Below, piece by piece: positions 35,438 through 47,446 of a stretch of DNA of 64,000 bases. This DNA comes from Hippopus hippopus. Taxonomy: Eukaryota; Mollusca; Bivalvia; Cardiida; Cardiidae. Under the pieces are notes generated by a model. The model saw nothing but the letters and a program-made list of their open reading frames with translations, was not told the DNA's origin and ran no database searches. Every line of letters begins with the position of its first letter. Positions within the stretch are counted from its first letter, which is position 1. A program made the position numbers and the translations under genes. The stretch is taken from the NCBI GenBank assembly GCA_946811185.2, contig OX328096.1, positions 22,633,881-22,697,880 on the forward strand, given 5' to 3'.

Positions 35438-36767
35438 AACTATACAATAAGCTTCTCTTTTCGTTGAAAATGATTTTGGCATAGAGATTGTTCAATGTAT
35501 TCATGAAAATATATCGGATATTGTCCCTGTCTAATTCATCGTATCAAAATTTTAATTCATACTACACAAATTAGTTTGTGAGGTAGATTAAAATATATAT
35601 ACATATATATTATATTAGCAATCCGAAATTCGAATGTTCGGAAGGAGGAATTAGACTTTTCAGCGTAAGTTCTACAAAGGTTGCAAGATAGGAGTTTTGC
35701 GGTTTGAAGGTCGCTTACTGAACGCAAGAAGTTGTTTTTTTTCCTTACATATAAATATTCATTGAGTATACGACTTACACGATACTAGACTGCTTCTCGA
35801 CAGGAGTGAATGGTTCATAAAGTAATGAAGAGCTCGTTTCCTGCTTAAAAAGTTCGTAGATTGACCCTTATCAGCGTAATGATTAATACTTTGACGTTAA
35901 GCTGTATCTACGCATCAACATGATACAGTTGGACAAAAGCCTGTACATTTTTTCTATCATTACACTTTCACGGACATCATTTATATTAACTTTAGTACAA
36001 TAACCATGATCAATTAATAGACATTAATTCCTTAAGGAAAATACAACGCATCACTCTGTAGATCCGAAAGAAGGCAATGTGCAGATGTTTTTCTACGATA
36101 TATTGGATTTCTCTACGATTACAAAAGAATTTTGCCTACGGGAATTAATCATGCAAAGTCATTTAATGACAACTATTACTCTTTATGTGCCCATTCTAGG
36201 TCAAACAAACGATATACAATATAGATATTGATATTTCTTTTTATTTTCACATTGTAAGTCTGTCTTCTGCACCTGAATTTACCCATTACGTTGACCGTCA
36301 GAAGTGTTCACATCGATGCAATAAATCTAGTTCAATATTAAATACGCCGCCATTTTGAAATACGGTAAAACAGCGAGTGACCTAGTTTTGTCTTTGTTCT
36401 TCAATCTTCTTACGTCCAGCTTTACAGTAGAACTAGACGAACTCAGTACAAACACATTTTTAAGTTATTACTTCCTCTGCTTGTTGCAAACATTTTAACT
36501 CCAAAAACATGTGAAAACAACTCATTCAATCTGCACACTGAAACCCAATAAAATTACTAAACGTGTAAAAAACTGTGAATACACAAAGGTAATATACGTG
36601 TTTGTTCTATTTTTAAATCACACTTGACATATCTATGAGGGACTTTCTCAGCATCGACGAAAGAATATGGATCCTCGTTTACTCACATTATCGGATTTTA
36701 TGTTTGGGGTTGATAACGGTTTCACGAAGTTTTGAGCAGCTATGAGAGTCTGTTAATGGAGGATCTC
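35438..36767. other. No recognised feature
   Basis: AT-rich intron sequence. Confidence 0.55.
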
Positions 36768-37215
36768 TTCATGACCTCGTGGTAAACTCATAAGCCTTGC
36801 TATATAGATCTAGAGGTTGTAGGTTCAAACCCTACGTGTGACCGTGTTAACCAACAATTCTAGATAAAATTCCTATTTTTATCCTCAAGAAGTTTCTAAG
36901 TTTTAAAGTTATGCTAATTCAGATTGGCTAAGCCAAATGGCTTAGCCAGACAGAATTTTGGAACGAGACCCAGGTGGTCAAATCCCCAGCTCGACAAATT
37001 TCTGATGGAGCGTTGATGATAGTCATTGCGTCAGGATTCCTTCCTCTCGCACCGCTGATCATTAAACATTGCGACGATGGTTATGTTGGAAAGCAGGCAG
37101 TGGTTTGGGAAGGATATTGTTCGCAGTACTTGTTAAAGAAACTTGGGGAAAAGCATGGATAAGTGCACTGATCACCAAAACTTTGAAAACGGCGTTTTAC
37201 AACTTTCAAACCAAT
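36768..37215 (+). mobile_element. SINE-1 copy, interrupted
   Basis: tRNA-like head with CTCGTGGTAAACTCATAAGC and B box GTAGGTTCAAACCCTAC (36768-36845), then a tentative MITE-5 piece, then the core GCGTTGATGATAGTCATTGC and tail CTTTGAAAACGGCGTTTTAC. Whether head and body belong to one insertion is uncertain. Confidence 0.6.
36845..36962. mobile_element. Probable MITE-5 fragment inside a SINE-1
   Basis: GTTAACCAACAATTCTAGAT and CAGATTGGCTAAGCC resemble MITE-5, and the segment separates a tRNA-like head from a SINE-1 body. Call is tentative. Confidence 0.35.
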
Positions 37216-37454
37216 TAACCAATCCAATAGTGGCACTTTTTTTGAAAGGATATAAAAAACATTGTAGATCTATTGCCTGCTAACGAAGGTTGTTAGGAAG
37301 ACCAGTTTGTTGTGTATTTTATTGTTATCCTTCGTGTAAGAGTAACCGGAATATGGCATTTATGTTATACATGTATTGTGGTTAAACGCTATACATGTAT
37401 GTTCGAGAAATGGTGAGAGAGAGAGAGAGAGATCAGACGATGGTGGTAAGTAGT

Positions 37455-37578
37455 CCTTTTCCAAAAATTTTTTCGAGACTTTAAAAAACAACTCCGATCA
37501 TTTGTGCCACCTTTAATTTGTCGTCTGCAAAATGCTTTGAATTTAGACCAGTCTCAGATTATGTCGTATGGTAAACAG
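37455..37578 (-). mobile_element. MITE-2 fragment
   Basis: TTAATTTGTCGTCTGCAAAA, GACCAGTCTCAGATTATG and ATGGTAAACAGTTAACG correspond to one half of the element, minus strand. Confidence 0.55.
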
Positions 37579-37613
37579 TTAACGATATCATTTGCAACGT
37601 TAATAATAAAAAA

Positions 37614-37867
37614 CGGCGCCCTGGCAAAAGAGGGCTAAATGCGTCGCCGTGACGAATTCTATCAAGCAATTCATCATATAATTATGGATCATAAAATTCG
37701 TTTTGTGTAACAACCGACTGAATCATGAGATAGACTGGTCCTTTGACATGCAGAAAATGGACCAATAGCAAAAGGGTTCGATCCAGGTCAGCCTCTACGG
37801 ACTTTTGGCCTACTGCGTTGGTACTTTTTCCAGGTGCAATAAACTCACTTTTAACAGGGCATTGCTC
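37614..37867 (+). mobile_element. MITE-1 copy
   Basis: CATATAATTATGGATCATAA and GACATGCAGAAAATGGACCA are conserved; the right arm of the core palindrome has decayed. Confidence 0.75.
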
Positions 37868-37883
37868 AAATATAAATGATATC

Positions 37884-38075
37884 CAGAGCTCCAGATAGAG
37901 GGAGTGATTTTGATTTCAAAATTGAAAATATTAATTATTCTCCACTAAACCCTATGTTGTGGGTACTCAATAGAATCATCTCATCGAGACGATTCTAATG
38001 AGTACCCACAACATAAGGTTTCGAAGAGAAATAATGACTTTAGAAAACCAACACTCCCTCTTATTTGGAGCTCTG
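37884..38075. mobile_element. MITE-4, full-length reference copy
   Basis: 192-bp foldback from CAGAGCTCCAGATAGAGGGA to TCCCTCTTATTTGGAGCTCTG, flanked by ATATC on both sides (37879-37883, 38076-38080). The inner palindrome ACCCTATGTTGTGGGTACTC pairs with GAGTACCCACAACATAAGGT around CTCATCGAGACG. It lies 16 bp beyond a MITE-1 copy. Confidence 0.85.
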
Positions 38076-38370
38076 ATATCTATAAAAGATCCCCATTCCT
38101 CGAAGTTTGTAAACCTCGACATAGGCCAAATGGGCGTGTTGTTAATTAATTGCAAGATTTGTCGTCTCGATATCGAGTCTCGATATTGACAATTTAATGC
38201 TTAGTTTGCGTTTCCTGGCAGCATTTCATGCCGTATCAGTTGATTGAATGAAACATCAGGGATAGAAATATGCTTCACGTCACGAATTTTATCTCAGGTA
38301 CTATATATTAAACCATTAATGTACATTTACTACTTTTTAACCCCCCCCCCTTTCCCGCTGCAGGTGACAT

Positions 38371-38450
38371 CTTTGAAAAGCACGTTGGAAAAAAGCATTT
38401 ATGGTAACGAGTAATTGCTTTTTTTTCCCAAGGTGTTTACCGTAATGTGA
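38371..38450. mobile_element. MITE-2 core remnant
   Basis: CACGTTGGAAAAAAGCATTT and ATTGCTTTTTTTTCCCAAGG are the decayed arms. Confidence 0.45.
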
Positions 38451-38794
38451 AACAAGAAATATCTTTAAAGAAGATTGGCGGCGTAAATTTGCCAGCAAAT
38501 AGGCAGGGCCCTTAGAATAAACATGTCTACATTTTTTACCAATCACAAATTTCTATTTTTTCATTTGTTATCAGTACCATAAAGTAGGTCAAAAGCCAGC
38601 ACATTCAGCTACGCCGAAAAAATAGTGTTTTTTTTCATTTGTCAAGCATTTGTCCTACGGGTATATAATATTGCAATGCACTAAGATTTAGTAGTTATGA
38701 AATAAAGCTTTTACAGAAATGGGTGAAATTGAATTGTGCGATACTGGCTAGGACGACTTGTCTACTAATACATGTACGTGGGGCAACAACGGGT

Positions 38795-39057
38795 GAGCCA
38801 TGCTCTGTAAAAATGGGGATTTAATACATCTGCAAAAAGTATCGACCCAGGTCAGCCTGTGCAGTCCGCGCAGGCTGACCTGGGCCGAAACCTTTCGCTA
38901 ATTGTCAATTTTCTGCATGTACAAGGACCATTATACCTCAGGATTAGGTCGGTTGTTAGATAGAATTGATTTTATGGATCACTAATAATTTGACGACTTA
39001 CTTGGATATAATCCATCACAGAGATGCATTAAACCCCCTTTTCACAGAGTATGGCTT
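38795..39057 (-). mobile_element. MITE-1 copy, well preserved
   Basis: Starts GAGCCATGCTCTGTAAA, ends TTCACAGAGTATGGCTT. The core (CCCAGGTCAGCCTGTGCAGT, GCGCAGGCTGACCTGGG) lies near the left, so orientation is reversed. Confidence 0.85.
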
Positions 39058-39523
39058 GGGTATTTTTTACGTACAATGAAGATTGCGATCAGGTTGTACA
39101 GAACGCCTTGTCTGATCTTAGATATTTTGTGACATACGATTCTTTTTAATCTGATAAAGTGCCATTTAAATCGGTTCATTAAATTTATTCAGCTGTCAAT
39201 ATCTACAAAGTATAAGTACGAGTTTTGTGGTGTCTTCGACTAAACACGGATGTGCTCCATTCAACAAGAACCTGACTTAGTTGTGCTAAATGCTTAATAT
39301 TAGCCTAGTGAAAGTTCCCATTTCAGTGAGAGAATTCTTATTAATGCAAAATGATTGGCAGAAAAAGAGCATCTGGGCAATAGTTGTATTTTGTTTGTAT
39401 TAAAAAGTCATTTGTTGCCGGCTCTACGCTTCAAATAATACTCTGTTCTGTTCTTTTACGGAAGATTATAGATTGAAATACGAATAAGTACATAATTGTG
39501 AACGTCGACTGTATAAATGATAT

Positions 39524-39787
39524 GAACCATGTTCTGGCAAAAGGGGGCCCAATGCATCTCCGTGATACATGATGCAAGGCAAATCATCATATAATTATGG
39601 ATCCATAATAGCCACTTTTTTTAAACAACCGACTTAATCATGAGTTAGACTGGTCCTTTGACATACAGAAAATTGACCAAATAGCGAAAAGTTTCGGCCC
39701 AGGTCAGCCTGCGCGGACTGCGCAGGGTGACCTGGGTTGATACTTTTCGCAGATGCATTAAGCCCCCCTTTTCACAGAGCATGACTC
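39524..39787 (+). mobile_element. MITE-1 copy, well preserved
   Basis: GAACCATGTTCTGGCAAAAG to TTTCACAGAGCATGACTC with core CCCAGGTCAGCCTGCGCGGA. ATAT flanks both ends and may be a target duplication. Confidence 0.85.
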
Positions 39788-41234
39788 ATATCATTTTGGT
39801 TGCAAAGATTATTAAAAAAAAACAGGAAACACTACAGTAGTGAAACCACTGCATCTCGGAGTTTGTTTATTTACTTTTCATTTTTCTTCATTGTTTTGCA
39901 TATTGATGAAAAGTGAAATTTCCAATAAGATATTTCTTTTAGAAAAAAAAATAGACGTTTATCCAACTCATCCGCAAAATGAGCAATTGCTGCTAAACAT
40001 GGTGTGTCTGAAAATACAGGTAGACTGTACAGTAATACAGTACAATACAATACAACACAATACAATGCTTTAAGCTTTATGCAATGATTTAGGCCTCCGG
40101 CCTACAATACAAATACATGTATTACAAAACATGGTATCATCATGTTGAGTGAACCGGAAAAAATAATAAAAGAATGATCTTTTAAATTATCTACAATTTC
40201 TTGTCTCACGTTAAATGCAGACAGTAAACATCTAGCCGTGCGAAATATACACTCTTGACCTTTTGACCACATTTTACTGTAGAAGAATTCGGACGTTCGG
40301 TAGAGGGATTATCCCCTGTCATATCCATTTGCTAAAGTGTGAATATGTGCTTCTTGGTACTGATTAACGGTAGCAACCTTTGTATAATGGTGCCGTAGAT
40401 GGGCACGCAAAGAGGCCTGCAAGAGGCCCGCAGATGCCCACTGAATAAACATGTCCACATTTCTTACCAATCGCAAACTACTATTCATTCATTTGAAACC
40501 AATATGAAGTTTATCAAAAGCTAGCTTACGCAGCTACGAAGAAAAAACTGAATGAACATTGGAAGTGAGTAATGGCGTCTTCACTTATAAATGATAAATC
40601 GAAAATCTTTTAAAATTCATAGTAAACGTTAATTGAGACAGATGCTAGGCTGGCATGAACAGCCTCTTATAAATGCATTTTCTATTAGCGTGCAAATTGT
40701 TTATTAAACACGTAGTTACGACATCAGAAAGACTTGACCTTTGTGCCACTGAATGAGAAGACTAATCGGAGCCAACCATAGAATGTAGAATGTATAACTG
40801 GGTTAAAGTAAAATTATACCATTTTGGCTTTACCGAACAATTTCATATTTTTAATGATAACTTTCGAAGACTCATTCCAATTTTACGCAGCATTGTCTCT
40901 TTTTTTTTTACAATGCATTCAACACATTTTAATTTAGAAGTGAATTACAGTATAAGGGCGAGATTTTAGTCGTCGTTTACAATATTTTCAGTTTGGACCA
41001 AGGTCATTTTTTTGTCGCTTTATAAAGTGTGAAACAGTCGGTAGTTATCGAAACTGTTTAGATGACGCTGCACGGATCTTAAGAACTATTTCTTCGCAAA
41101 GGACAAGAGTGGTCAAAATACAAAAATGCAGGTTGTAGGAAGCCGGGGACTGTACGTACCAACCAATAGGAATGATATTCTAAATGTTATTTTCTTAGTT
41201 TAAAAAGCAACACAACGTCTGACTGGCTATACCA
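39788..41234. other. No recognised feature
   Basis: Contains a short imperfect CAATA/ATACA run near 40040; otherwise nothing. Confidence 0.55.
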
Positions 41235-41453
41235 GTTTGTTTGTGCATAGGACAAATGTCTAGCTCTGTATATTTTGAGACAATTTGTAGGTGACAAATC
41301 CAGTGAGACTAACATGTCGGAATCTAATTTGATAATATAGAAAAAGTGGGCAAAGGAGAATATACTTTTAACCAGCATTTATCCTCCTCCCAAAATGTTT
41401 CTAAAAGCCTTCTTTCTGAGGGTTGCAAAGCTCGGGATTCTCTTGTAAAGGCT
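41235..41453 (+). mobile_element. MITE-2 copy
   Basis: CTCTGTATATTTTGAGACAA, AACCAGCATTTATCCTCCTC and GCTCGGGATTCTCTTGTAAA are recognisable; left end unclear. Confidence 0.6.
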
Positions 41454-42104
41454 TTAATTTAGGCAGGATTTAGGTTCAAAGCGCAAGGGCCATTTTTAGA
41501 AAACGGGTAAGATGAAATCAAAGCCCTAGGTCACAGATGTTTACTAGTTCATGCGCGTTTGAGAAATAACTTTATGGGTGTCGATATTCTTATTTCTGTT
41601 ACTTTCAAGTTTTTTTAGCCTTTAAATACGATAGCAATTTATTTTTGGTTTGACCTTTTCAATGATCAATGCACGGAGGATTTATTTGAATGAATTTGCA
41701 ATATTGCCTTTGGTTCTTTTATCCTCATGTCGGGTAAGATAGATTATATCTGAGAAAGTAATACTGAGCATATGTGAAAGAAATATGAGAATTCGTTGGA
41801 TTTCTTGAGGATAATAAGGTAAGAACCCTTTGAAATTTCTAAATGTTTTTTCTTTCACATAGAATTAAACTTATCTGACTTTTGAGGTATTTCATATTAG
41901 ATACAAGTACTTTCTTGAAAAATTCGAAAAGAAAATCCACATCCTAATCGAAAGCTGTGACACTGTTCTTTTTATCATTATTTACGGGCCTGCTAACTTT
42001 ATGTGTGACTTTATGTGTTGATCCACGCCGTCTGCTGTGTTATTTATTTCTAAACTTTGACATATAGTATCTGATATTGGATGGCATTTGATATAAAAAT
42101 TTAC

Positions 42105-42590
42105 CAAACGAGTCTAGATAAAATGTTATTAAGCGAGCCTTTGGCAAGCTCAATGTTGATATTTTTTTTGTAGAAGAGTTTCATAAAATTCTTCCTCAAA
42201 AGCCATCGAATGTCAGATTCTTTTTATCACTTAACCGTATATAAAAATATAGGTCATGATGGGTTAAAACATAGGCCTACATGTATAGGTGTATTGAAAT
42301 TTACATGAAACTTATTCGCCTCTTTGGCAGGCATGCTACGGACGAAAAATAGTCACAGAGAAACTTGCATTTTATGATTTTGTTTTGAATCTAAAGATGA
42401 TAAAAATTGCAGATTTGTCGCAATTCACAATTTGGACAGTTAATTTCGCAAAGAGTCTTGGCAAGAAGCGCCTTCAAAATGAGGCGTATGATTACAGTGT
42501 TGTACCACTATTTGTATGTCTGAAACGTGTGTAAGAAATTTCGTAATGGCTGTATTACTCTGAAAACAAGGGTAGTTGTGTGATAAAGTA
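42105..42590. mobile_element. MITE-6 copy
   Basis: Right end CGTAATGGCTGTATTACTCT, GAAAACAAGGGTAG; internal ATCGAATGTCAGATTCTTTT and AGCGAGCCTTTGGCAAGCTC. Left terminal repeat not found. Confidence 0.6.
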
Positions 42591-42644
42591 AAAGGTTATA
42601 GGTGGTGGAAATATATTCCCAAGCTTTATCACATTATTAACATG

Positions 42645-42845
42645 GGCAATGGTCTAAGAAAAAGTGGTTTAATCTATCTGCAAAAAAACATCGAACGCAC
42701 AGGCTAACTTGGGTCGAAACCTTGTGCCATTGGTAAATTTTCTGCTCGTCAAAGGACAATTTTAGGTCATGATTCAGCCGGTTAAGAGACAAACTAGATC
42801 CATAGTATGCTACGACCAGCTTAGCATAATGCATTAGGAATATGT
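42645..42845 (-). mobile_element. Degenerate MITE-1 copy
   Basis: CGCACAGGCTAACTTGGGTC, ATTTTCTGCTCGTCAAAGGA and TTAGCATAATGCATTAGG identify it; one core arm is missing. Confidence 0.55.
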
Positions 42846-42939
42846 ATTAACATCCCCCCCTCCCCCCATTTCAGGGAACCCGCTCAATTCATTTATTTTA
42901 ATGGCAAGACAGTTTAACGCTCCCCTAAATTTGCCATTA

Positions 42940-43040
42940 GTCTCATATAACAGTCAAGATGTAGATCATAGATCAGACTGCACGTACTCTGCAGTCCGGT
43001 ATAGATCGACACTTTCAGAAAAAGCAAGTGAATTTATAGT
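42940..43040 (+). mobile_element. MITE-3 core remnant
   Basis: GATCATAGATCAGACTGCAC, CTGCAGTCCGGTATAGATCG. Outer parts not recognised. Confidence 0.5.
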
Positions 43041-43287
43041 AAAGTCTTTTAGAGTTGAAACAGAGATGGAATGGAAACAGAGATGGAACCGAAACATATT
43101 TTACATGTCACTTTTCACCTTACCTTGTGGCTTGACCTTTAACATGGTGCCATGAAACATAATACTAGTCTCTCTTTTTTCATGTTCGCGTTTTGTTCAC
43201 ATTTATTAACATAACTGTCAAGTCCGTGTTTTGCTTAGATTTGACACCAAATTGGTTTTTTTTTCTATCGCGAGCCAATGCAGACTA

Positions 43288-43533
43288 ACCCTTTACCAAA
43301 CAAAACCGAATTTTAGCGACCATGAGAAAGTATGCATTCAGAAACTGGGGATGGGGGTCTTCTTTTTTTCAACCCAAAGTTTCCTACCGTTTCAAAGACA
43401 AAATCCATCACTTGAGCGGAATTTAATTTGCTGTCTGCAAATGATTTCCTTTAGGACTAGTTAAAGATAATGTAGATTGGTAAAGGGTAACTCTTAGGAC
43501 TAGTTAAAGATAATGTAGACTGGTAAAGGGTCA
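43288..43533 (-). mobile_element. MITE-2 copy with duplicated right end
   Basis: ACCCTTTACCAAACAAAACC at the left; ATTTGCTGTCTGCAAATGAT towards the right. The last 40 bp or so (AGGACTAGTTAAAGATAATG, TGGTAAAGGGT) is present twice in tandem, at 43453 and 43494. Core palindrome lost. Confidence 0.65.
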
Positions 43534-43639
43534 ACTCTGTAACCACCGAGTATTGAATTATACATTTTTTTAAAATTTCAGTTAGTATAGATCTACAAAA
43601 AAAAAACTGCTTTTTGCAATGCTTTGGCTATTTTGACTG

Positions 43640-43725
43640 AAATATCAGAAAGTGTAAATCAGTGATCAGACTGACATTGATCTACACTGTTGACAGGAAA
43701 ACTTTGGTTACCCTTTATATGTTAG
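43640..43725 (+). mobile_element. MITE-3 core remnant
   Basis: GTGATCAGACTGACATTGAT and CTACACTGTTGACAGG; the inner hairpin is deleted. Confidence 0.5.
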
Positions 43726-44249
43726 GAGTTAAATATTGGAATGCATGCACAAATGCTGCTGCTGATGGAAAAGAATGTACATTTTCGTCACTCGAGCGAT
43801 ACGCCATTATGATTTGGAACAGCTGTTTATTCATACACTGCATGGTTGTTGCATATTGTTCAAAGTATAGATAAGGTGTCAAGGGGTTAATTTCGTTCTT
43901 GTCTCTGTTTATAGATACAATCTTTTATTTATTTTTTAAAAATCTATCTAACTTTTTAAAAAGAAAAGTTCATCCCAACCGCTTTTAGGCATACACCTTG
44001 GAGACATATGCACTCAAAAAATACTTCTTGAAGACAGGTGCTTGCTTAAAACAGGTTTATTTTAACATTTTTGCCTTCTCCGGCAAGTAGCTTGCTTAAT
44101 TAAGAATAAAACAGACATTTTATTCAGACATTATATATATTTTATTTTCTTGCCAAAATTTAAGTATTTCAATGAACACTGTGACATTTGTATAGACATG
44201 TAAAAATTAAAGATGGGATAATAGAATTGTTAGAAAAAAAAGTATTTAG

Positions 44250-44460
44250 TTTAAACATATTTATTTTACAACGATTGAAAAACAAGTTCTTACAAGTTAT
44301 ACTAATCTCTCTCGATTTTGCTTCCTGGGAACTATACCAGTACTCGCGCCGATTGTGTAGGCTAATGAACAATCCCAAAGTTGACAGTTGCTCCCGGGTC
44401 TCGAACTGGGGACCTTATGGTTACGAGACCGACGCTCTACCTCACAACACGGACACCACA
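44250..44460 (-). mobile_element. SINE-2 copy
   Basis: TTTAAACATATTTATTTTAC, AACTATACCAGTACTCGCGC, CCGACGCTCTACCTCACAAC. The 109-codon frame across it is not a gene. Confidence 0.85.
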
Positions 44461-44877
44461 AAACCACGGACAGTATTTATCTATAGTTACAAACAAAAGA
44501 AGAAATCAAAGGAATAAAAAAAAAAATACAATAATTAAGGTATAGTCACTAACACAGATTTTATGTCGTTCATAACTTAATTCAACCAATTACTCCTTGA
44601 AACAAAATTAACAGCATACGACAAAACATGAAAATGTACGAGTGATGCTCTAGGAATAGGGTAATTAATGCAATCCTCGTATTCAATTATATCAAGCAAG
44701 TCGTAACGTAATATAGAGCCACTGACAGAAATATTTTTAAAAGGGACGTAAAACACCAGTCAAACAAGTGCTTGTGCTTTTAATTTTCTAGGTGGTTTGC
44801 CATGTTGAGATATACTCTCGTTGACCGAAAACGGCGGACCTTTTCGTTAATCGGTAAGCCTTATTATCTGCATAAAA

Positions 44878-45184
44878 GCTGAGCCTGGTAGCTCAGTTGG
44901 TTAACGTACACGGTTCGATGCCAGGGAATCGCTAGTTCGATTCACCAGCTTGAATTTTTTTCCCGAGGATTGATGAGTGATAATCATTGGGACAGGTTTC
45001 ATTTTTCTCTTATCGCTGAACTTTTTTTCGATGGTGGTAATGTGGGAAAGCAGCCACCCTTAGAAAAAATATTGCACACGGGACTAACAAAAGAAACTCC
45101 AGAAAACATGCATAGGTTCACTGGCCGCCGCAATATAACTGAAATAATATTGAAATTTGCGTTAAACTCCATACAAACAGACAA
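44878..45184 (+). mobile_element. SINE-1 (tRNA-derived), complete
   Basis: tRNA-like head with A box TGGTAGCTCAGTTGGTTAAC and B box CTAGTTCGATTC (44932-44943), then the core TCCCGAGGATTGATGAGTGA, AATGTGGGAAAGCAGCC, and a tail CTGGCCGCCGCAATATAACT to GCGTTAAACTCCATACAAAC. Head-core-tail structure and internal pol III promoter boxes define a SINE. It is not a functional tRNA gene: no intact cloverleaf is visible. Confidence 0.8.
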
Positions 45185-45601
45185 GGCATTTGCATTAGCC
45201 ACGAGAGAAGGACATTATCGAGTGTGTAAAAAAGCTTTGTCCACCAGGAAGGGTTCACATTATCGGGTGGTGACATCTTTGACCTTTGAACCATTCATCA
45301 GGATCACGTGATGAAATTTGCATGAGGGTCGTGTTACGAAGAGCTAAGAAACCAGCCAACTACTTTAAATATTGATTTAAGTTCAAACAGGCTTAAATAT
45401 CGCTCTTTTAGCACTACAGAGTCCTCTGCGCAACCTGAGTCGCCTTTGCGGCTAGTATGATTTAAATCAGATAGTATAAAACATGCAATCTGATCTTGAT
45501 TCAGCCCAGTCCATGTTACACCGTCTGCCTTTCGTGATATACAGACTACAGCGGTGTTAAAGGGATTTTATTTCAGAATATATCTATGGAAGTGATTTTA
45601 A

Positions 45602-45804
45602 CCCTTAACCTGCTAAATAAGTGAAATGAAAATCTTAAGTAGTTTACAGACACCCAAATTTCACTATTTCAAAAGTACTTTTTGGGGGAAATGTCTCCTT
45701 ATCGGACATTATAGACCCAAGATCAGACTGCACATTTTGTGCGGTCTAGTCTTGATCTACACTGTCCGCAAAAGGTCCTTGAGTTTCGCTTAACAGCCTA
45801 AGGG
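45602..45804 (+). mobile_element. MITE-3, reference copy with TTAA duplication
   Basis: TTAA at 45598-45601 and 45805-45808 flank CCCTTAACCTGCTAAAT at the left and AACAGCCTAAGGG at the right. Core palindrome: AGATCAGACTGCACATTTTG, GCGGTCTAGTCTTGATCTAC, then ACTGTCCGCAAAAGG. No coding capacity. TTAA target specificity links it to piggyBac-like or Kolobok-like machinery. Other MITE-3 entries are identified by the core. Confidence 0.8.
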
Positions 45805-45867
45805 TTAAGCGCAAAGGGTTAATTTGCACATATCCACTGGCGAATGTCTTTAATTAAGTAGATTAAT

Positions 45868-46342
45868 TTATCACATTACCTCCCTTGTTTTCAGTGTAAT
45901 ATACCCATTACGAATTTTCTCATCTTACACATATGTGACACAAGATTTTGTGACGTCATATATGACGCCATTTTAGACTTCTTTCAGAGATGTGAATCGG
46001 GTTTTATCACCTCGTGCGCACGTAGGTTATATATTTTCTGGTGAATAATTCGTAATTTTCGTGGACGAGTTTAATAAAAGTTACATCTCAACAGCCAAAG
46101 AATGTCAGATTCTTTCTATCACAGTAAGATATTTCGCTAGATATTGATCAGAATACGCAAAACACTACATATACAATTGAAAATTTCCATGATAATAACC
46201 CAACTTGTTCTTCCGAAAGTCGAAAACATTGTGTCACTTTATAACGCCATCCTTTGCTTATTTCAAACGGTGGTAAGATGGAAAAAATCGTAATGGGTAT
46301 ATTGCACTGAAAACAAGGGAGATTCAAAGAGTTATGTAATAA
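45868..46342. mobile_element. MITE-6, reference copy, ends ~50 bp before exon 2
   Basis: Left end TCCCTTGTTTTCAGTGTAAT, ATACCCATTACGA (45880-45913) and the complement at 46283-46318. Internal TGACGTCATATATGACGCCA (45951-45970) and GAATGTCAGATTCTTTCTAT. No ORF. The acceptor of coding exon 2 follows at 46393. Confidence 0.75.
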
Positions 46343-46393
46343 AAAAATCTGTGTACATGTATATAAATATATATATATTTTTTTAATTTCCAG

Positions 46394-46510
46394 GTGCTAG
46401 CTATGCGATGATGGCAGGTTACCTGGCTAACACAGGACACATGCCCGAGTCTCTAAAACACCTCATGCCTGAGTTCCAACAGTATTGGGCGTCGGCAGCG
46501 CATTCAGAGG
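46394..46510 (+). CDS. Second coding exon (residues 87-125) of the TNRC18/BAHCC1-like gene
   Basis: This 117-nt exon is bounded by TTAATTTCCAG and GGTAAGTC. It completes the Gly codon left open by exon 1 and ends again after base 1 of a Gly codon, so it is a symmetric phase-1 exon. It is too short to stand out as a reading frame but is stop-free only in the phase dictated by exon 1. It encodes YAMMAGYLANTG, then PESLKHLMPEF and QQYWASAAHSEG. The last motif resembles the QIWFSHSHE stretch of vertebrate TNRC18. The segment is low in charge and rich in aromatic and small residues, suggesting a short interaction motif in an otherwise disordered region; that role is inference. A MITE-6 copy ends about 50 bp upstream of the acceptor. 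Confidence 0.72.
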
Positions 46511-46579
46511 GTAAGTCAATTGACGTGTTTTTTTCTTTTGTAAACGCTTTTTTATACATGTGGCCTGTGTTTATTTGAT

Positions 46580-46809
46580 CAACTCTGTACTAAGCGACAA
46601 AATTTTAGAGTTCCTTCAAACTGAAAGCTATTGAAGACGACAAATGAAATGCGACACAGTTGATGAAAAATGTCTTTGAATGGGTACAAAACACCATGAG
46701 AAAGGGAGAAAATGCTGGTAACCATAATTTTCATTTTTTTCGACAATGTTTTCAGAAGCCTCCCCCCATAGGGTTGTCATTTAAACACTGGCTTGTTTTG
46801 TAAAGGGTT
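46580..46809 (+). mobile_element. MITE-2 copy in intron 2
   Basis: AACTCTGTACTAAGCGACAA, AAAGGGAGAAAATGCTGGTA and CTTGTTTTGTAAAGGGTTAA; 70 bp downstream of coding exon 2. Confidence 0.7.
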
Positions 46810-47267
46810 AAATGTTGTTGTTTTTTTAAATGTCGCCTTCAACAGTTTACTAGATCTTATTACGGCGTCAGTTTACTTGTTCACGCCATGCCATTGTTTC
46901 GTCAGCTCCAGATTGAGTCTTTGAGCAGTAGATCACCTTTCAAGCAGTACAATCGCCCAAAATCAATCATTATTATTTACCATATAAGACTGATATGGTC
47001 ATGTCAAAAGCACATGTATACAAACTTCGAGCTCTAAAATATAGTCATCGGTGATTGGAAAACTTATCGAAAGCGAAAATACCTTACCAAAGTGTCATGG
47101 TCATCTGATCATCATTCATTTCCGTCATGGTTTCGTTTCTTTTCGTCTTCACTAAACAGGCATTTTATGAATGCATGCATGCAAGCGCGCTCAGATTCTT
47201 GCGATCCAAAATCGCGTCGCGGCTTATCACATGTAGTACACCAAACAGTCTCACGTTTTAACGAACC

Positions 47268-47446
47268 TGAACAAAAGGCCCTTCGAAGACGTTGTGGAAA
47301 AAGGAGATATCAGTTTTCTTCTTTTTCCCACAATGTTTTCTACCCGTTCAAAGGTAAATGTAGTTGGTTTAGCCCCGGTTGTTTTGTCGTCTGCAAACGC
47401 TTTCACCTTAGACAAGTCCAAAATTTTGATCGTCTGGTAAAGAGGT
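47268..47446 (-). mobile_element. MITE-2 copy
   Basis: Core GTTGTGGAAAAAGGAGATAT with its complement, then TTTTGTCGTCTGCAAACGCT and ATCGTCTGGTAAAGAG. Confidence 0.7.

Larger units (their letters stand above)
16387..46393 (+). other. Intron 1 of the TNRC18/BAHCC1-like gene (30,007 bp)
   Basis: Opens with GTTAGT and closes with TTCCAG. It is filled with MITEs, SINEs, one LINE fragment and one large tandem-module element, each listed separately. I could not see a further coding exon that joins in phase, but very short exons or alternative first exons would be invisible by eye. Confidence 0.7.

Noticed and set aside
36768..36845. Possible tRNA gene
   Set aside because: B box is good but no full cloverleaf or acceptor stem; it fits a SINE head better.
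44188..44517. 109-codon plus-strand frame
   Set aside because: Runs antisense through a SINE-2 copy.
44970..45311. 113-codon plus-strand frame
   Set aside because: Covers the SINE-1 core and tail; not protein coding.
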